Assembly (NCBI GenBank): GCA_947496695.1
Contig: CANMEI010000003.1
Coordinates: 284,109 to 348,108, forward strand
Source of the DNA: an uncultured Cellulophaga sp.
Lineage (GTDB): Bacteria > Bacteroidota > Bacteroidia > Flavobacteriales > Flavobacteriaceae
Direction of reading: 5' to 3'
Length of the DNA stretch: 64,000 nucleotides
This document shows, piece after piece, positions 23,677-33,060 of the stretch (its first letter is position 1; each line of letters opens with the position of its first letter). The notes beneath the pieces were generated by a model that ran no database searches, had not been told where the DNA came from, and saw nothing but the letters and a program-made list of their open reading frames with translations. Both the position numbers and the translations under genes were made by a program.

Positions 23677-24651
23677 TTAAATCTCATGATTGTTTTTAGC
23701 CATTTTTGAAGCCACAATACTTATAGCTAATAATTGAACCGTATGAAACAACATTATAGGTAAAAGAATAAGACCAATTGCAGCTATATTCCCAAAGATT
23801 ATTTTAGAAAATACCGTTCCGTGAACTAGTGATTTTTTTGTACCACAAAATTGAGCAGTTATTTGATCTTCTATATTAAATTTCATTTTTCTTGCTAAAA
23901 ATCCTGTTAGGAAAAATAAGATTCCAAACAATGCTAAAACAGAAATAAAAAGTAGTAGTAAATCTAAAATAGATACTGTACTAAATATATTGTCATTAAA
24001 CGAATTTGCAAAACTTTTATAAATGATTAATAAGATAATAGATTTATCAAACAAGGTTAATTGCTTGCTATATTTTTGAGCAAACGCTCCTAAAAAACGT
24101 TGTAAAAGAACACCTAATAGTACCGGTAATATTATTTGAACAAAAAGTTTTACATATATATCAGTAAAATTAAAATCTGTTTGAGCATTTTGCACAAATA
24201 ACCCCATCCATAGTGGCGTAAGCACAACACCTATAATACCCGAAATACTAGCATTAAAAATAGCTACCGGAATATTTCCTTTTGCTATTGAAACCATTAC
24301 CACTGATGAAGATACTGTTGAGGGAAGTGCTGCTAAGAAAAAAAATGCCAACCAAATAATTTCTTGTTCTTGGTTCTGTATTAATGGCTTAAAAGCTAAT
24401 ACTAATAAGGGGAAAATTAAAAAAGTAGTTGCCTGGATTAAGAGGTGTAATTTCCAATTTTTTATACCCTCTTTTAATTTGGAAGGACTCAATTTAAGTC
24501 CGTAAAAAAAGAAAATGAGTAAAACTCCAATTGCACTAATTGTGTCAAGTGGAATAGTGCTTTCAGGTGTTCCCCATTTAGGAAAAAAATATGCAATGCC
24601 AATTACTACTACAATAGCTAAAACAAACTTATCAATCTTTATTTTCCTCAT
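23677..24651 (-). CDS. SBF-like (bile acid:sodium symporter family) transporter
   Basis: The 324-residue integral membrane protein has about ten hydrophobic segments. It shows the family pattern FFYGLKLSPSKLKEGIKNWK near the N-terminus and FCGTKKSLVHGTVF near the C-terminus, typical of the YfeH-like SBF branch. Known relatives move organic anions with sodium, but this branch is largely uncharacterised. It lies 42 bases upstream of the metallo-hydrolase gene, so the two may share a transcript. Confidence 0.88.
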   Translation of the reverse strand: MRKIKIDKFVLAIVVVIGIAYFFPKWGTPESTIPLDTISAIGVLLIFFFYGLKLSPSKLKEGIKNWKLHLLIQATTFLIFPLLVLAFKPLIQNQEQEIIWLAFFFLAALPSTVSSSVVMVSIAKGNIPVAIFNASISGIIGVVLTPLWMGLFVQNAQTDFNFTDIYVKLFVQIILPVLLGVLLQRFLGAFAQKYSKQLTLFDKSIILLIIYKSFANSFNDNIFSTVSILDLLLLFISVLALFGILFFLTGFLARKMKFNIEDQITAQFCGTKKSLVHGTVFSKIIFGNIAAIGLILLPIMLFHTVQLLAISIVASKMAKNNHEI

Positions 24652-24894
24652 TTTTGATCAATTCAAACCGTAATACATTAACTTCATATATTTTTCAGCA
24701 AAGTAAAAAAAAGATATCGATTCTTTAAGTTAAAACAAAGCATAAATACTATATTCCTTTTAAAACCAAACGCTATAAAAAAAATGCTTTTATAATGTTA
24801 GTCCTATTTAATTCCTAATTAAATTCACAAATAAAAAACTGTAACAAATTATATTTTCAATCGTCATAAAAAAACAACCAACAAAATAAATTTT

Positions 24895-25629
24895 ATGTCA
24901 TTATTTACTCCATTAATTTGGTTTGCCATTATTACTCCTTTATTAATCATTGCTCATTTTACATCAAAAGAAACAAACTTTAAATATATTTTACTTTTTG
25001 CCGGTTATTTTTTACTTGATTGCTATGCTAGAGTATTAGGTTATGAATATATTAAACTTGATACTATTGGGTTAAGAGGTAATTGGAGTGGGAATTATTT
25101 AAGTTTTATTTTTGCTTTAATCTTTATTTTTTGTCATAAAAAAGATGTTAGAAAAGCTATTGGTTTTACTGCTAAATTTAATAAGAAAACAGTACTACTT
25201 GGTGTTTTAATTTTTCTGGGTGTTCTAGTGTTCGATTTCATTTTCAAACTAATCGTATATCCAAAAGGTGGTGAGTTTGATTTGCAGGTATTTTTATTTC
25301 AAGCAACAACTCCAGGTTTAACCGAAGAGATTGTTTTTAGAGGTATTTTATTATGGATTTTAAGTAAAGCCTTTGTTCCTAAAAAGAAAATTAAAGGTGT
25401 GGCTTTCGGCTGGGGCTTTATAATTGTCACCTTTTTATTTGCAATGATACATGGGGTGATTTTAACCAAAAACATGGATTTTATGGTTGACTATGTTACT
25501 ATCGCTTACTTAACTTTTGTAACTTCTTTTAGTTTAGGTGTATTACGCAAATTTTCAGGAAATTTAATTTTACCAACATTAGCCCATAATACTGTAAACT
25601 TGATGAATTTCTTTATCAGGTTGCTATAA
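24895..25629 (+). CDS. CPBP-family intramembrane glutamic protease
   Basis: The 244-residue protein has about seven membrane segments and the CPBP (Rce1-like) motif EExxxR: Glu144, Glu145 and Arg149 in TEEIVFRGILLW. A second motif His is His186 in LFAMIHGVIL and the C-terminal pattern is PTLAHNTVNLMNFF. Relatives cleave prenylated proteins in eukaryotes or protect against bacteriocins in some bacteria; the target here is unknown. The gene is monocistronic, divergent from the SBF-like gene across 243 bases in which no operator was recognised. Confidence 0.9.
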   Translation: MSLFTPLIWFAIITPLLIIAHFTSKETNFKYILLFAGYFLLDCYARVLGYEYIKLDTIGLRGNWSGNYLSFIFALIFIFCHKKDVRKAIGFTAKFNKKTVLLGVLIFLGVLVFDFIFKLIVYPKGGEFDLQVFLFQATTPGLTEEIVFRGILLWILSKAFVPKKKIKGVAFGWGFIIVTFLFAMIHGVILTKNMDFMVDYVTIAYLTFVTSFSLGVLRKFSGNLILPTLAHNTVNLMNFFIRLL

Positions 25630-25853
25630 TTTTTAAAAAATAGTACAGACAAGTATTTAAATTAATTATTATATAGCTGTATAAATTTAGATTGAACAAA
25701 ATATTAATTTTAACTATATAATCTGATAGATTTTTAAAATCTAATTTTACCAAAAGCAAAGAATAAAAAGTGTTTTACAGTCTTAAAAAGTAATGAAATA
25801 AGTTTTCTCTCGACATTTGTTTAAGGAGTAACTCACTTTGCAAATTCGACTAC

Positions 25854-27035
25854 ATGAGCGTTAAAAAAATAATTTTACCCATAATTGTATTAGCTCAATT
25901 CTGTTGTACATCACTTTGGTTTGCTAGTAATGGAGTTATGAGTGACCTTATTGCTAATTTTAACCTTGATGTTAATGCAATGAGCCATTTGACTGCTGCT
26001 GTACAATTTGGTTTTATTTTAGGAACATTAGTTTTTGCAATCTTAACTATAGCAGATCGGTTTTCACCCTCTAAAGTATTTTTTATTAGTGCTTTAATAG
26101 GCGCACTTTTTAATTTATGTATTATTTGGGAGGCAAATAGCTTAACAACTCTTTTAATTCTACGTTTTCTAATTGGTTTTTTCTTGGCAGGTATTTATCC
26201 TATAGGAATGAAAATAGCTACTGATTATTTTGAAAAAGGGTTAGGAAAGTCATTAGGGTTTTTAGTAGGGGCATTAGTTATTGGCACAGCTTTTCCACAT
26301 TTATTAAAAGGAATTACAGATACTTTTTCATGGAAATCAGTAATTATAACAACCTCATCATTTGCTTTATTTGGCGGTTTATTATTATTTATTTTAGTGC
26401 CTGATGGTCCTTTTAGAAAAGCTAGTACAAATTCAGATATTGGTACTTTTTTAAAGGTGTTTAAAAACAAGAACTTTAAAGCTGCAGCATTTGGGTATTT
26501 TGGTCATATGTGGGAGCTTTATACTTTTTGGGCTTTTGTGCCCTTAATGCTGAAATCGTATGATGATTTACATATAATTACTTCATTTAACATACCCTTA
26601 CTTTCTTTTATAATAATTGCCTCAGGCGGTTTGGCTTGCATTATTGGCGGATATATATCTGAAAGCATGGGTGTTAAAAAAACAGCTTTTATAGCACTCT
26701 TTCTATCTATGTTGTGCTGCTTATCATCCATATTTATATTCGACGTAACTTCAGAAATATTATTTATAGCTTTCCTTATTTTTTGGGGAATTGTAGTTGT
26801 TGCTGACTCTCCTCTTTTCTCCACACTAGTAGCTCAAAATGTACCAGCTGAAGCTAAAGGTACTGCATTAACTATTGTAAACTCTTTAGGTTATTTAGTT
26901 ACCATAGTCAGTATTCAGTTAATTAGCACCATAAAAGAGTTTACCTTTTCAAATAATGCATATGCTTTACTCGCCATTGGACCTATTCTTGGTTTAATCG
27001 CTTTATCAAAAAAGAAAAAGTTAAAAAAATTGTAA
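25854..27035 (+). CDS. Major facilitator superfamily transporter
   Basis: The 393-residue, 12-helix transporter carries MFS patterns such as TLLILRFLIGFFLAGIYPIG in helix 4-5 and a central loop after FILVPDGPFRK. It ends in SKKKKLKKL, a basic cytoplasmic tail. Close relatives are annotated as cyanate/nitrate-type or generic MFS permeases; the substrate is not readable. A TIM-barrel gene starts about 20 bases after its stop, which suggests it imports the substrate of that enzyme. Confidence 0.88.
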   Translation: MSVKKIILPIIVLAQFCCTSLWFASNGVMSDLIANFNLDVNAMSHLTAAVQFGFILGTLVFAILTIADRFSPSKVFFISALIGALFNLCIIWEANSLTTLLILRFLIGFFLAGIYPIGMKIATDYFEKGLGKSLGFLVGALVIGTAFPHLLKGITDTFSWKSVIITTSSFALFGGLLLFILVPDGPFRKASTNSDIGTFLKVFKNKNFKAAAFGYFGHMWELYTFWAFVPLMLKSYDDLHIITSFNIPLLSFIIIASGGLACIIGGYISESMGVKKTAFIALFLSMLCCLSSIFIFDVTSEILFIAFLIFWGIVVVADSPLFSTLVAQNVPAEAKGTALTIVNSLGYLVTIVSIQLISTIKEFTFSNNAYALLAIGPILGLIALSKKKKLKKL

Positions 27036-27055
27036 CTTAAACCATCTTAAAATAG

Positions 27056-28021
27056 ATGGTAATGATAAAAAAATCAAATCAATCAAGAAGAGAATTTATA
27101 AAAAAATCTGCCATAGCTAGCTCTTCTCTTTTATTCCCTACAGCTCCGCTATTTAGTAATATAAACTCTTTAAAAAATAACCTACCTAACATATTTCTTT
27201 TTTCAAAACAACTTCAATTCTTAGGTTATAATGATATGTGTAAGGTTACAAAAGAAATGGGATTTAATGGCGTTGATTTAACTGTTAGACCAAAAGGACA
27301 TGTATTGCCTGAAAATGTTGCTTATGATTTACCTATAGCTACTGAAACCATGAAACTTCATGACCTAACACCGCAATTAATAACCACTAATATAAGTAAT
27401 ATCCAAAATGCTATTGATGTATTAGTTTTAAAAACAGTCAGCAAACTTGGCTATCAATTATACAGACCCGCTTGGTATAAATATAAAAATGAAACTACTA
27501 TTTTAGATACTGTTGAAAATGTAAAAAACAAACTTAAAAATCTTGAAATATTAAATACAGAATTTAATATTAACATGGGTTATCAGAACCATTCCGGTCA
27601 CTATTTTGGAGCTCCTATTTGGGATTTACACCAAACACTAAAAGAGATAAAAACTAAAAATAGCGGTTGTCAATATGATATTATGCATGCTACGGTTGAA
27701 GGTGGAAAAAATTGGGAAATAGGTTTTCACCTTATAAAACCATACATAAATAGCATTGTTGTAAAAGATTATATTTGGAAAAAAATAAATGACAAATGGG
27801 TTGTAAAATATGTACCGTTAGGTGAAGGAATGGTAAATTTCACCCATTTTTTTTCTCTACTGAAAAAGAATGCAATTAATGTTCCTTTATGTTTACATGC
27901 TGAATATGATCTTGGCGGTGCAGAACATGGTCTTAAACCAACAATACCTTATACTAAAGTTTATAAAAAATTACACCAAGACATCAACTTTATAAAAGAA
28001 AAATGGGCTAGTACGCTATAG
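27056..28021 (+). CDS. Exported sugar-phosphate isomerase/epimerase-like TIM-barrel protein
   Basis: The protein has about 320 residues with a Tat-type N-terminus (SRREFIKKSAIASSSLLFP). The body matches xylose isomerase-like TIM-barrel proteins: MGFNGVDLTVRPKGH, MGYQNHSGHYFGAPIWDL, QYDIMHATVEGGKNWEIG, VPLGEGMVNF and PLCLHAEYDLG. Conserved His, Asp and Glu at barrel ends would hold a divalent metal. ATGs at 27056 and 27062 are both possible. It is probably co-transcribed with the preceding MFS gene. Substrate unknown. Confidence 0.83.
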   Translation: MVMIKKSNQSRREFIKKSAIASSSLLFPTAPLFSNINSLKNNLPNIFLFSKQLQFLGYNDMCKVTKEMGFNGVDLTVRPKGHVLPENVAYDLPIATETMKLHDLTPQLITTNISNIQNAIDVLVLKTVSKLGYQLYRPAWYKYKNETTILDTVENVKNKLKNLEILNTEFNINMGYQNHSGHYFGAPIWDLHQTLKEIKTKNSGCQYDIMHATVEGGKNWEIGFHLIKPYINSIVVKDYIWKKINDKWVVKYVPLGEGMVNFTHFFSLLKKNAINVPLCLHAEYDLGGAEHGLKPTIPYTKVYKKLHQDINFIKEKWASTL

Positions 28022-28152
28022 GTTTTACTTATAGAATATAAGGTTTCAATATTTTGTTTAATCCATTCACTTAAAAGGTTATTTCTATTAAAGTAATAAA
28101 CAATTTAGAGTTTTATTATTCATTAATTTTGAAAGGTTTAATAAATAAAAAA

Positions 28153-29157
28153 ATGAATACGATAAAAAATTACTTAATATTAAGTTTAAGTATACTAGTT
28201 ATTAGTTGTGGATCATCTACAAAAAAGAAAAAAACAAATACAAATATCGCTAATATAGACTTTAGCAAAAACTACGATATTGTAAGTGCTAAGTATGGTA
28301 CAGAAACACACATGACTGTTAATGATTCAACGCGTGTTCTGAAAACAAACGCATTACCTAACCATGAAGTAGGTACTTTTCCTAATCCAGGAAACCCTAA
28401 TGCCATAAAAGCACAAAACATAACCTATACATTTCCTTTAGTTCCAAAGTTAAGCGGAAAGTCAAGATGGGCTAGACAACCTGGTGTAGCTGTAAACGGT
28501 ATTAAATTTGAACCTGAAACTGCGGAAAGATTTGTTTGTGAGACAGGTGAAGTATATAGAATTGAAGCTTTTCAAGACATTGTAGATTTTGGATTAGATT
28601 TTAATCATGCACATGTTCAACCCACTGGTGATTATCATTATCATGGTGCTCCAACAGAATTAATTAAAGAACTAGATAAGGGAGAAGACTTAATTATGGT
28701 TGGGTATGCAACCGATGGTTTTCCTATTTATTATTCTAAAAGTGGTAAATATAAACCGAGTTATGAATTAAGCGTAACATTAAGAACAGGTGAAGTATGT
28801 AAATACAATAATCCAGGTCAAAAATTGGAAAAAGAAATTAATAACACAAACCCTGATGGAACTTTTGTTTCTGATTGGAATTATGTTGAAAATTCTGGAG
28901 ATTTAGATGAGTGTAATGGTATTGAAATTAATGGAGAATATACTTATTTACTTACTGATGAGTACCCATATGTAGGACGTTGTCTTAAAGGAGAGTTTGT
29001 TGAACATCACGGCGGAGGTGGTGGTGGACCAAGACCTGGAGGTGGTGGAGGTGGCCCTGAAGGCGAAGACAGACCAAAAGGTGGAAGACCAGGCGGACCT
29101 GGAGGTCCAAATGGAGATAGACCGGAAGAAGAACACTCGCATAGTGGAGGACAATAA
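28153..29157 (+). CDS. YHYH-domain lipoprotein (copy 2, divergent)
   Basis: Starting at ATG 28153 the product has 334 residues; the frame is open from TTG 28129 but the signal begins here. The lipobox is VISC with Cys19. The domain has one YHYH at 161-164 (GDYHYHG), GYATDGFPIYY and GDLDECNG; the second YHYH of the other copies is replaced by EYTYLLTDEYPYVGR. The N-terminal cysteine domain of copies 1 and 3 is absent. The last 50 residues are a Gly/Pro/Arg-rich tail ending EEEHSHSGGQ, possibly metal-binding. No membrane-anchored partner gene follows. Confidence 0.82.
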   Translation: MNTIKNYLILSLSILVISCGSSTKKKKTNTNIANIDFSKNYDIVSAKYGTETHMTVNDSTRVLKTNALPNHEVGTFPNPGNPNAIKAQNITYTFPLVPKLSGKSRWARQPGVAVNGIKFEPETAERFVCETGEVYRIEAFQDIVDFGLDFNHAHVQPTGDYHYHGAPTELIKELDKGEDLIMVGYATDGFPIYYSKSGKYKPSYELSVTLRTGEVCKYNNPGQKLEKEINNTNPDGTFVSDWNYVENSGDLDECNGIEINGEYTYLLTDEYPYVGRCLKGEFVEHHGGGGGGPRPGGGGGGPEGEDRPKGGRPGGPGGPNGDRPEEEHSHSGGQ

Positions 29158-29204
29158 CTTAATCGTTAAATTTGCATTTCAAAATTTAATGTAAGTATAA
29201 GTAC

Positions 29205-29978
29205 ATGAATGCAATTAGAACAGTAAATGTTGTTCAATACATAAAACCTTTACGCGAAGGCGGTTCTTTACCCGCTATTGTAAAGGCCGATGATGAATTT
29301 TTATACGTTCTTAAGTTCAGAGGTGCAGGTCAAGGTAAAAAAGCACTTATTGCTGAACTTTTAGGTGGTGAACTAGCACGACTTGTAGGGCTAAAGGTTC
29401 CTGAGCTAGTATTCATGAATTTAGATGATACTTTTAGTAAAACGGAACCTGATGAAGAAATTCAAGATTTACTTAAATTTAGTGTTGGGCTAAATTTGGG
29501 CTTACATTTTTTATCAGGTGCTATTACTTACGATCCTTTAGCATCTAAAATAGATGCTAAAACAGCCTCAAAAATTGTATTACTCGATAGTATTATAAGT
29601 AACATAGACCGTACTGCCAAAAACACTAATTTATTAGATTGGAAAAATGAATTGTGGGTTATTGATAATGGCGCAAGTTTTTATTTTCATCACAACTGGA
29701 GAACTTGGGATAATCATTTAACAAGAACCTTTCCTTTAATAAAGGATCATGTTTTATTAGTAGAAGCCACACTTTTAAAAGAGGTTTCAGAAGAATTTAA
29801 AATCCTAATTACTACAGATAAAATAACAGAAATTATTAATCTCATACCTGATGATTGGTTGCTAAGTGATAGTGACACTTTAACACCATCTGAAATGCGA
29901 ACTGCATATATAGCCTATATTAATGCAAAATTAGCTATGATTGATTCACTTGTAAAAGAAGCTCAAGATGCAAGATAG
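29205..29978 (+). CDS. HipA-like protein kinase (HipA_2 type)
   Basis: The 257-residue protein looks like the short HipA-type kinases: an N-lobe with the lysine strand YVLKFRGAGQGKKALIAELL, a catalytic segment DSIISNIDRTAKNTNLL and a metal-binding IDNGASFYFHH. The conserved Asp, Lys/Asn and Asp residues of the kinase core are present, so activity is plausible. No HipB-type repressor is adjacent. Instead a DUF3037-like gene overlaps its end by 11 bases, a pair often seen together. Whether they form a toxin-antitoxin unit is not known to me. Confidence 0.82.
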   Translation: MNAIRTVNVVQYIKPLREGGSLPAIVKADDEFLYVLKFRGAGQGKKALIAELLGGELARLVGLKVPELVFMNLDDTFSKTEPDEEIQDLLKFSVGLNLGLHFLSGAITYDPLASKIDAKTASKIVLLDSIISNIDRTAKNTNLLDWKNELWVIDNGASFYFHHNWRTWDNHLTRTFPLIKDHVLLVEATLLKEVSEEFKILITTDKITEIINLIPDDWLLSDSDTLTPSEMRTAYIAYINAKLAMIDSLVKEAQDAR

Positions 29979-30351
29979 AATCAAATACGAATATGCTATT
30001 ATACGTGTACTACCCAAAGTTGAACGTGAAGAATTTTTTAATGTTGGGGTTATTCTTTTCTCTAGACAAAAAAAATTCTTAAAAATTAAATTTCATATTA
30101 ATGAAGCTAAACTTTCCTGTTTCTGCTGTGAAAAAGACAGTACTGGTTTAAAAGATTATTTAAACGCTTGGCAACAAGTTTGCGAAGGCGAACCAAATGG
30201 TGGCGCTATTGGTAAATTAGATTTATCTGATAGATTTCGTTGGTTAACAGCTTCACGGAGTACTATTATCCAAAGTTCTCAAACACATACAGGTTTATGT
30301 ATAGATCCTGAAGATGAATTAGAGAAAATATTTAAAAACTTCGTTTTATAA
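29968..30351 (+). CDS. DUF3037-like protein paired with the HipA-like kinase
   Basis: The 127-residue soluble protein starts at ATG 29968 inside the end of the kinase gene, so it is translationally coupled. Its opening IKYEYAIIRVLPKVEREEFF and NVGVILFSRQKKFL match my recollection of DUF3037. Two cysteines in CFCCEKD are notable. Its function is unknown. The overlap and stable pairing imply that it acts with, or restrains, the kinase. Confidence 0.78.
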   Translation: MQDRIKYEYAIIRVLPKVEREEFFNVGVILFSRQKKFLKIKFHINEAKLSCFCCEKDSTGLKDYLNAWQQVCEGEPNGGAIGKLDLSDRFRWLTASRSTIIQSSQTHTGLCIDPEDELEKIFKNFVL

Positions 30352-30455
30352 CACAATCGTTAAGCATTCCTTAATAGGGTAGAACATTAAGTTTCCTTTA
30401 AGTAATTTTACTCCTTATTTCGCGACTAAATAGGGTGAAAATAAATAAGAAACTT

Positions 30456-31463
30456 ATGAAAACAACATATGAATATTCTGTTTTAGATTTAGCTATTGTC
30501 TCTAAAGGAAATAGTTATAATGAAACTTTTAAAAATACAGTAAACTTAGCGCAACATACAGAACAATTAGGTTATTCACGCTATTGGTTAGCAGAACATC
30601 ATAATTCAGATCATATTGGTAGCGTGGCTACATCTGTTTTAATTGGTCATGTAGCTGAAAAAACAAATACAATTAAAGTAGGTTCTGGTGGTATTATGCT
30701 ACCTAACCATTCCCCATTAATAATTGCCGAACAATTTGGCACACTAGGTACTTTGTACCCTAACAGAATAGATTTAGGTTTAGGTAGAGCACCAGGAACA
30801 GATCAAGAAACAGCACAAGCAATTAACCCTAATCACCATCATTCGGCTATTTCTTTTCCTAATGAAGTAGAAAAAATTCAACACTATTTTTCTGAAGATA
30901 ATTTAAATGGAAAAGTAAGAGCTAATGTTGCCGAAGGTGTAGATGTACCTTTATATATTTTAGGTTCTAGTGCTGATAGTGCACATTTAGCGGCTAAAAA
31001 AGGGTTACCTTATGCTTTTGCTAGTCATTTTGCTACTGCTAAACTATTTGATGCTTTAAAGATTTATCATGAAGAGTTTACTCCATCTGAAGTATTAGAA
31101 AAACCATATACTATGGCTGGTGTAAATATTATTGTTGCCAATACTGATGAGGAAGCTGAAAGAATTTCAACATCATTAGTAAAAGTGATTGTTGGGCTTT
31201 TAACGGGAAAAAGAGATTATATGCAACCACCTACCGAAATGACTCCTGATTTAAAAGAAATGTTCAAACATCCTGCGGTTGATCAAATGCTTAAATATTC
31301 ATTTATTGGTAGTAAAGCAACCGTAAAAAAACAGGTAAAAGACTTTTTAAAGCAAACCCAAGTTAATGAACTTATTGCTGTAACTAATATATACGCGCAT
31401 AATGACCGTTTAAAATCTTATGAATTATTTGCTGAAATTATGAATGAAATTAACAATGAGTAA
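30456..31463 (+). CDS. LLM-class flavin-dependent oxidoreductase
   Basis: From ATG 30456 the product has 335 residues; an upstream GTG at 30435 is in frame but less likely, as the family starts near TYEYSVLDLA. The luciferase-like TIM barrel shows YSRYWLAEHHNSDHIGS, VGSGGIMLPNHSPL, RIDLGLGRAPGTD and LPYAFASHFA, typical of the single-component LLM group. It would use FMN or F420-like cofactor; the substrate is unknown. A hairpin at 31503 ends it. Confidence 0.92.
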   Translation: MKTTYEYSVLDLAIVSKGNSYNETFKNTVNLAQHTEQLGYSRYWLAEHHNSDHIGSVATSVLIGHVAEKTNTIKVGSGGIMLPNHSPLIIAEQFGTLGTLYPNRIDLGLGRAPGTDQETAQAINPNHHHSAISFPNEVEKIQHYFSEDNLNGKVRANVAEGVDVPLYILGSSADSAHLAAKKGLPYAFASHFATAKLFDALKIYHEEFTPSEVLEKPYTMAGVNIIVANTDEEAERISTSLVKVIVGLLTGKRDYMQPPTEMTPDLKEMFKHPAVDQMLKYSFIGSKATVKKQVKDFLKQTQVNELIAVTNIYAHNDRLKSYELFAEIMNEINNE

Positions 31464-31502
31464 TAGTCTATTTTACTACTAATCTATTTTACTCATAATT
31501 AG

Positions 31503-31541
31503 AAACCCAATTCACTAAAAGAAAATTAGCGAATTGGGTTT
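31503..31541 (+). terminator. Rho-independent terminator after the LLM oxidoreductase
   Basis: AAACCCAATTC (31503-31513) pairs perfectly with GAATTGGGTTT (31531-31541). The 17-base loop is followed by a T-rich stretch. It lies 40 bases after the stop codon at 31463. Confidence 0.75.
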
Positions 31542-31556
31542 TATTATTGTTTTGTT

Positions 31557-31584
31557 AAAAAACATACTATGTAGTATGTTTTTT
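31557..31584. promoter_or_regulatory. Perfect 28-bp palindrome, probable TetR operator
   Basis: Two 13-base arms (AAAAAACATACTA and its complement) flank a TG centre. The palindrome ends 13 bases before the TetR-type start codon at 31598. A symmetrical site overlapping the promoter just before a TetR gene is the standard autorepression layout. It could also form a hairpin, but it lies after the LLM terminator. Confidence 0.75.
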
Positions 31585-31597
31585 ATAACTTTAAACC

Positions 31598-32200
31598 ATG
31601 GATCAAAGAATAAAGTCTGAACATACAAGGCATTTAATCATCGAGAAGTCATTTTTACTGTTCTATGAGAATGGTTTTAAAACGACAAGTGTTGATAAGA
31701 TCATGAAAGCAACTAAACTTACCAAAGGTGCTTTTTATCATCATTTTAAAAGTAAATCTGAGATAGGCCAAGCCGTTATTGCTCAAAAAGTGCAAAAGCG
31801 AATTCATGATAGTATGGTTACACCGCTTTATGAAGATAAAAATACTATTGAGGTTTTAAAGACAACATTTTCAAACCGATTAAAATCGTTTTCTTCATTT
31901 GAGAAAGAACATGGTTGCCCTGCAAATAATTTAATAAATGAGATTGGTGATACTGAAGAAGGCTACCAACTTGCTTTAAAAGAAATTATAAACGACTGGA
32001 AAAAAGCCTTAATTCTTCTTATTGAAAAAGGTAAAAAAGAAAATCAGATAAAGGAAAATATCAATAGCGAAGCTACTGCAATTTATCTAATAAGCTCTTT
32101 TGAAGGTGTTAGAGGTATTCGAAAATTATATAAAGATGATACAATTCTTGATACATACATAACAGGACTCACACATTATATAGAACAACTAAAAAAATAA
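31598..32200 (+). CDS. TetR/AcrR-family repressor
   Basis: The 200-residue protein has an N-terminal helix-turn-helix (FLLFYENGFKTTSVDKIMKA, TKLTKGAFYHHFKSKSEIG) and a helical ligand-binding domain with HGCPANNLINEIGD, as in the AcrR/NemR-like group. It begins 13 bases after a perfect palindrome and ends 9 bases before a HAD gene that it may control. The ligand is not predictable. Confidence 0.93.
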   Translation: MDQRIKSEHTRHLIIEKSFLLFYENGFKTTSVDKIMKATKLTKGAFYHHFKSKSEIGQAVIAQKVQKRIHDSMVTPLYEDKNTIEVLKTTFSNRLKSFSSFEKEHGCPANNLINEIGDTEEGYQLALKEIINDWKKALILLIEKGKKENQIKENINSEATAIYLISSFEGVRGIRKLYKDDTILDTYITGLTHYIEQLKK

Positions 32201-32209
32201 AATTGCAAT

Positions 32210-33028
32210 ATGAGTAACAACCATAAAAACAGAAGAAATTTTATAAAAAAAGGAGCCATTTTAGGAATGACTGGTATGGCTTTACCTAATAATATGTTTG
32301 CCAATAAAAAAGCAACAACTATAAACACAAATACATTTGATATGGATATAAGACCTAAAGTATTATTTTTTGACGTAAACGAAACTTTACTTGATTTAAC
32401 AACAATGAGAAAAAGTGTTGGTGAAGCATTAGGTGGTAGAGAAGATCTATTATCGCTTTGGTTTACAACCATGCTACAATACTCATTAGTAAACACAGTT
32501 GCAAGACAGTATGATGACTTTGCTGTTATTGGTACTGCTGCATTACAAATGGTAGCTGCTAATCATGACATTACACTAAGTGAAGAAAAAGCAAAAACAG
32601 CTATTGTAACCCCTTTACGTTCTATACCTGCACACCCTGAAGTTAAAGATGCTTTAAAAGCATTGAAAGCAGACGGTTATAAATTAGTATCATTCACAAA
32701 TTCATCAAATATTGGAGTTGAAACGCAATTTAAAAATGCAGGTTTAATTGAACTTTTTGATGAAAGGTTAAGTATTGAAGATATAGGTAAATATAAACCC
32801 GATGCTGATGCATATGCTTGGGCTGCTCGAAAATTAAAGGTTCAACCTAATGAATGTTTTATGATTGCTGCTCATGGTTGGGATATTGCTGGTGCTATTT
32901 GGGCTGGTTGGCGCGCCGCTTTTATAAGCAGACCAGGAGCACAACTTTATCCGTTAGCACCAAAACCAGAAATGAATGAATCTGACTTGAAAAAGATTTC
33001 GGAAAAGTTAATCTCACTGAAAAAATAG
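32210..33028 (+). CDS. Haloacid dehalogenase type II-like hydrolase with Tat-type signal
   Basis: The 272-residue protein starts with a twin-arginine signal (NRRNFIKKGAILGMTGMALP). HAD motif I is FFDVNETLLDL with nucleophile Asp, motif II SFTNSSN, motif III Lys in GKYKPDADAYAW and motif IV MIAAHGWDIAGAIWAG. The order and spacing match L-2-haloacid dehalogenases. Export of such an enzyme is unusual in my experience but seen in Bacteroidota. It lies 9 bases after the TetR gene and 32 before panE. Confidence 0.88.
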   Translation: MSNNHKNRRNFIKKGAILGMTGMALPNNMFANKKATTINTNTFDMDIRPKVLFFDVNETLLDLTTMRKSVGEALGGREDLLSLWFTTMLQYSLVNTVARQYDDFAVIGTAALQMVAANHDITLSEEKAKTAIVTPLRSIPAHPEVKDALKALKADGYKLVSFTNSSNIGVETQFKNAGLIELFDERLSIEDIGKYKPDADAYAWAARKLKVQPNECFMIAAHGWDIAGAIWAGWRAAFISRPGAQLYPLAPKPEMNESDLKKISEKLISLKK

Positions 33029-33060
33029 TAGTCTTTTAATAAACCATTAAATAGCATAGT

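Noticed and set aside
28948..29194. Open frames on both strands in a Gly-rich region; possible minisatellite
   Set aside because: They are shadows of the low-complexity Gly/Pro/Arg tail of the YHYH copy 2; base repeats follow codon repeats and no clean unit length is present.
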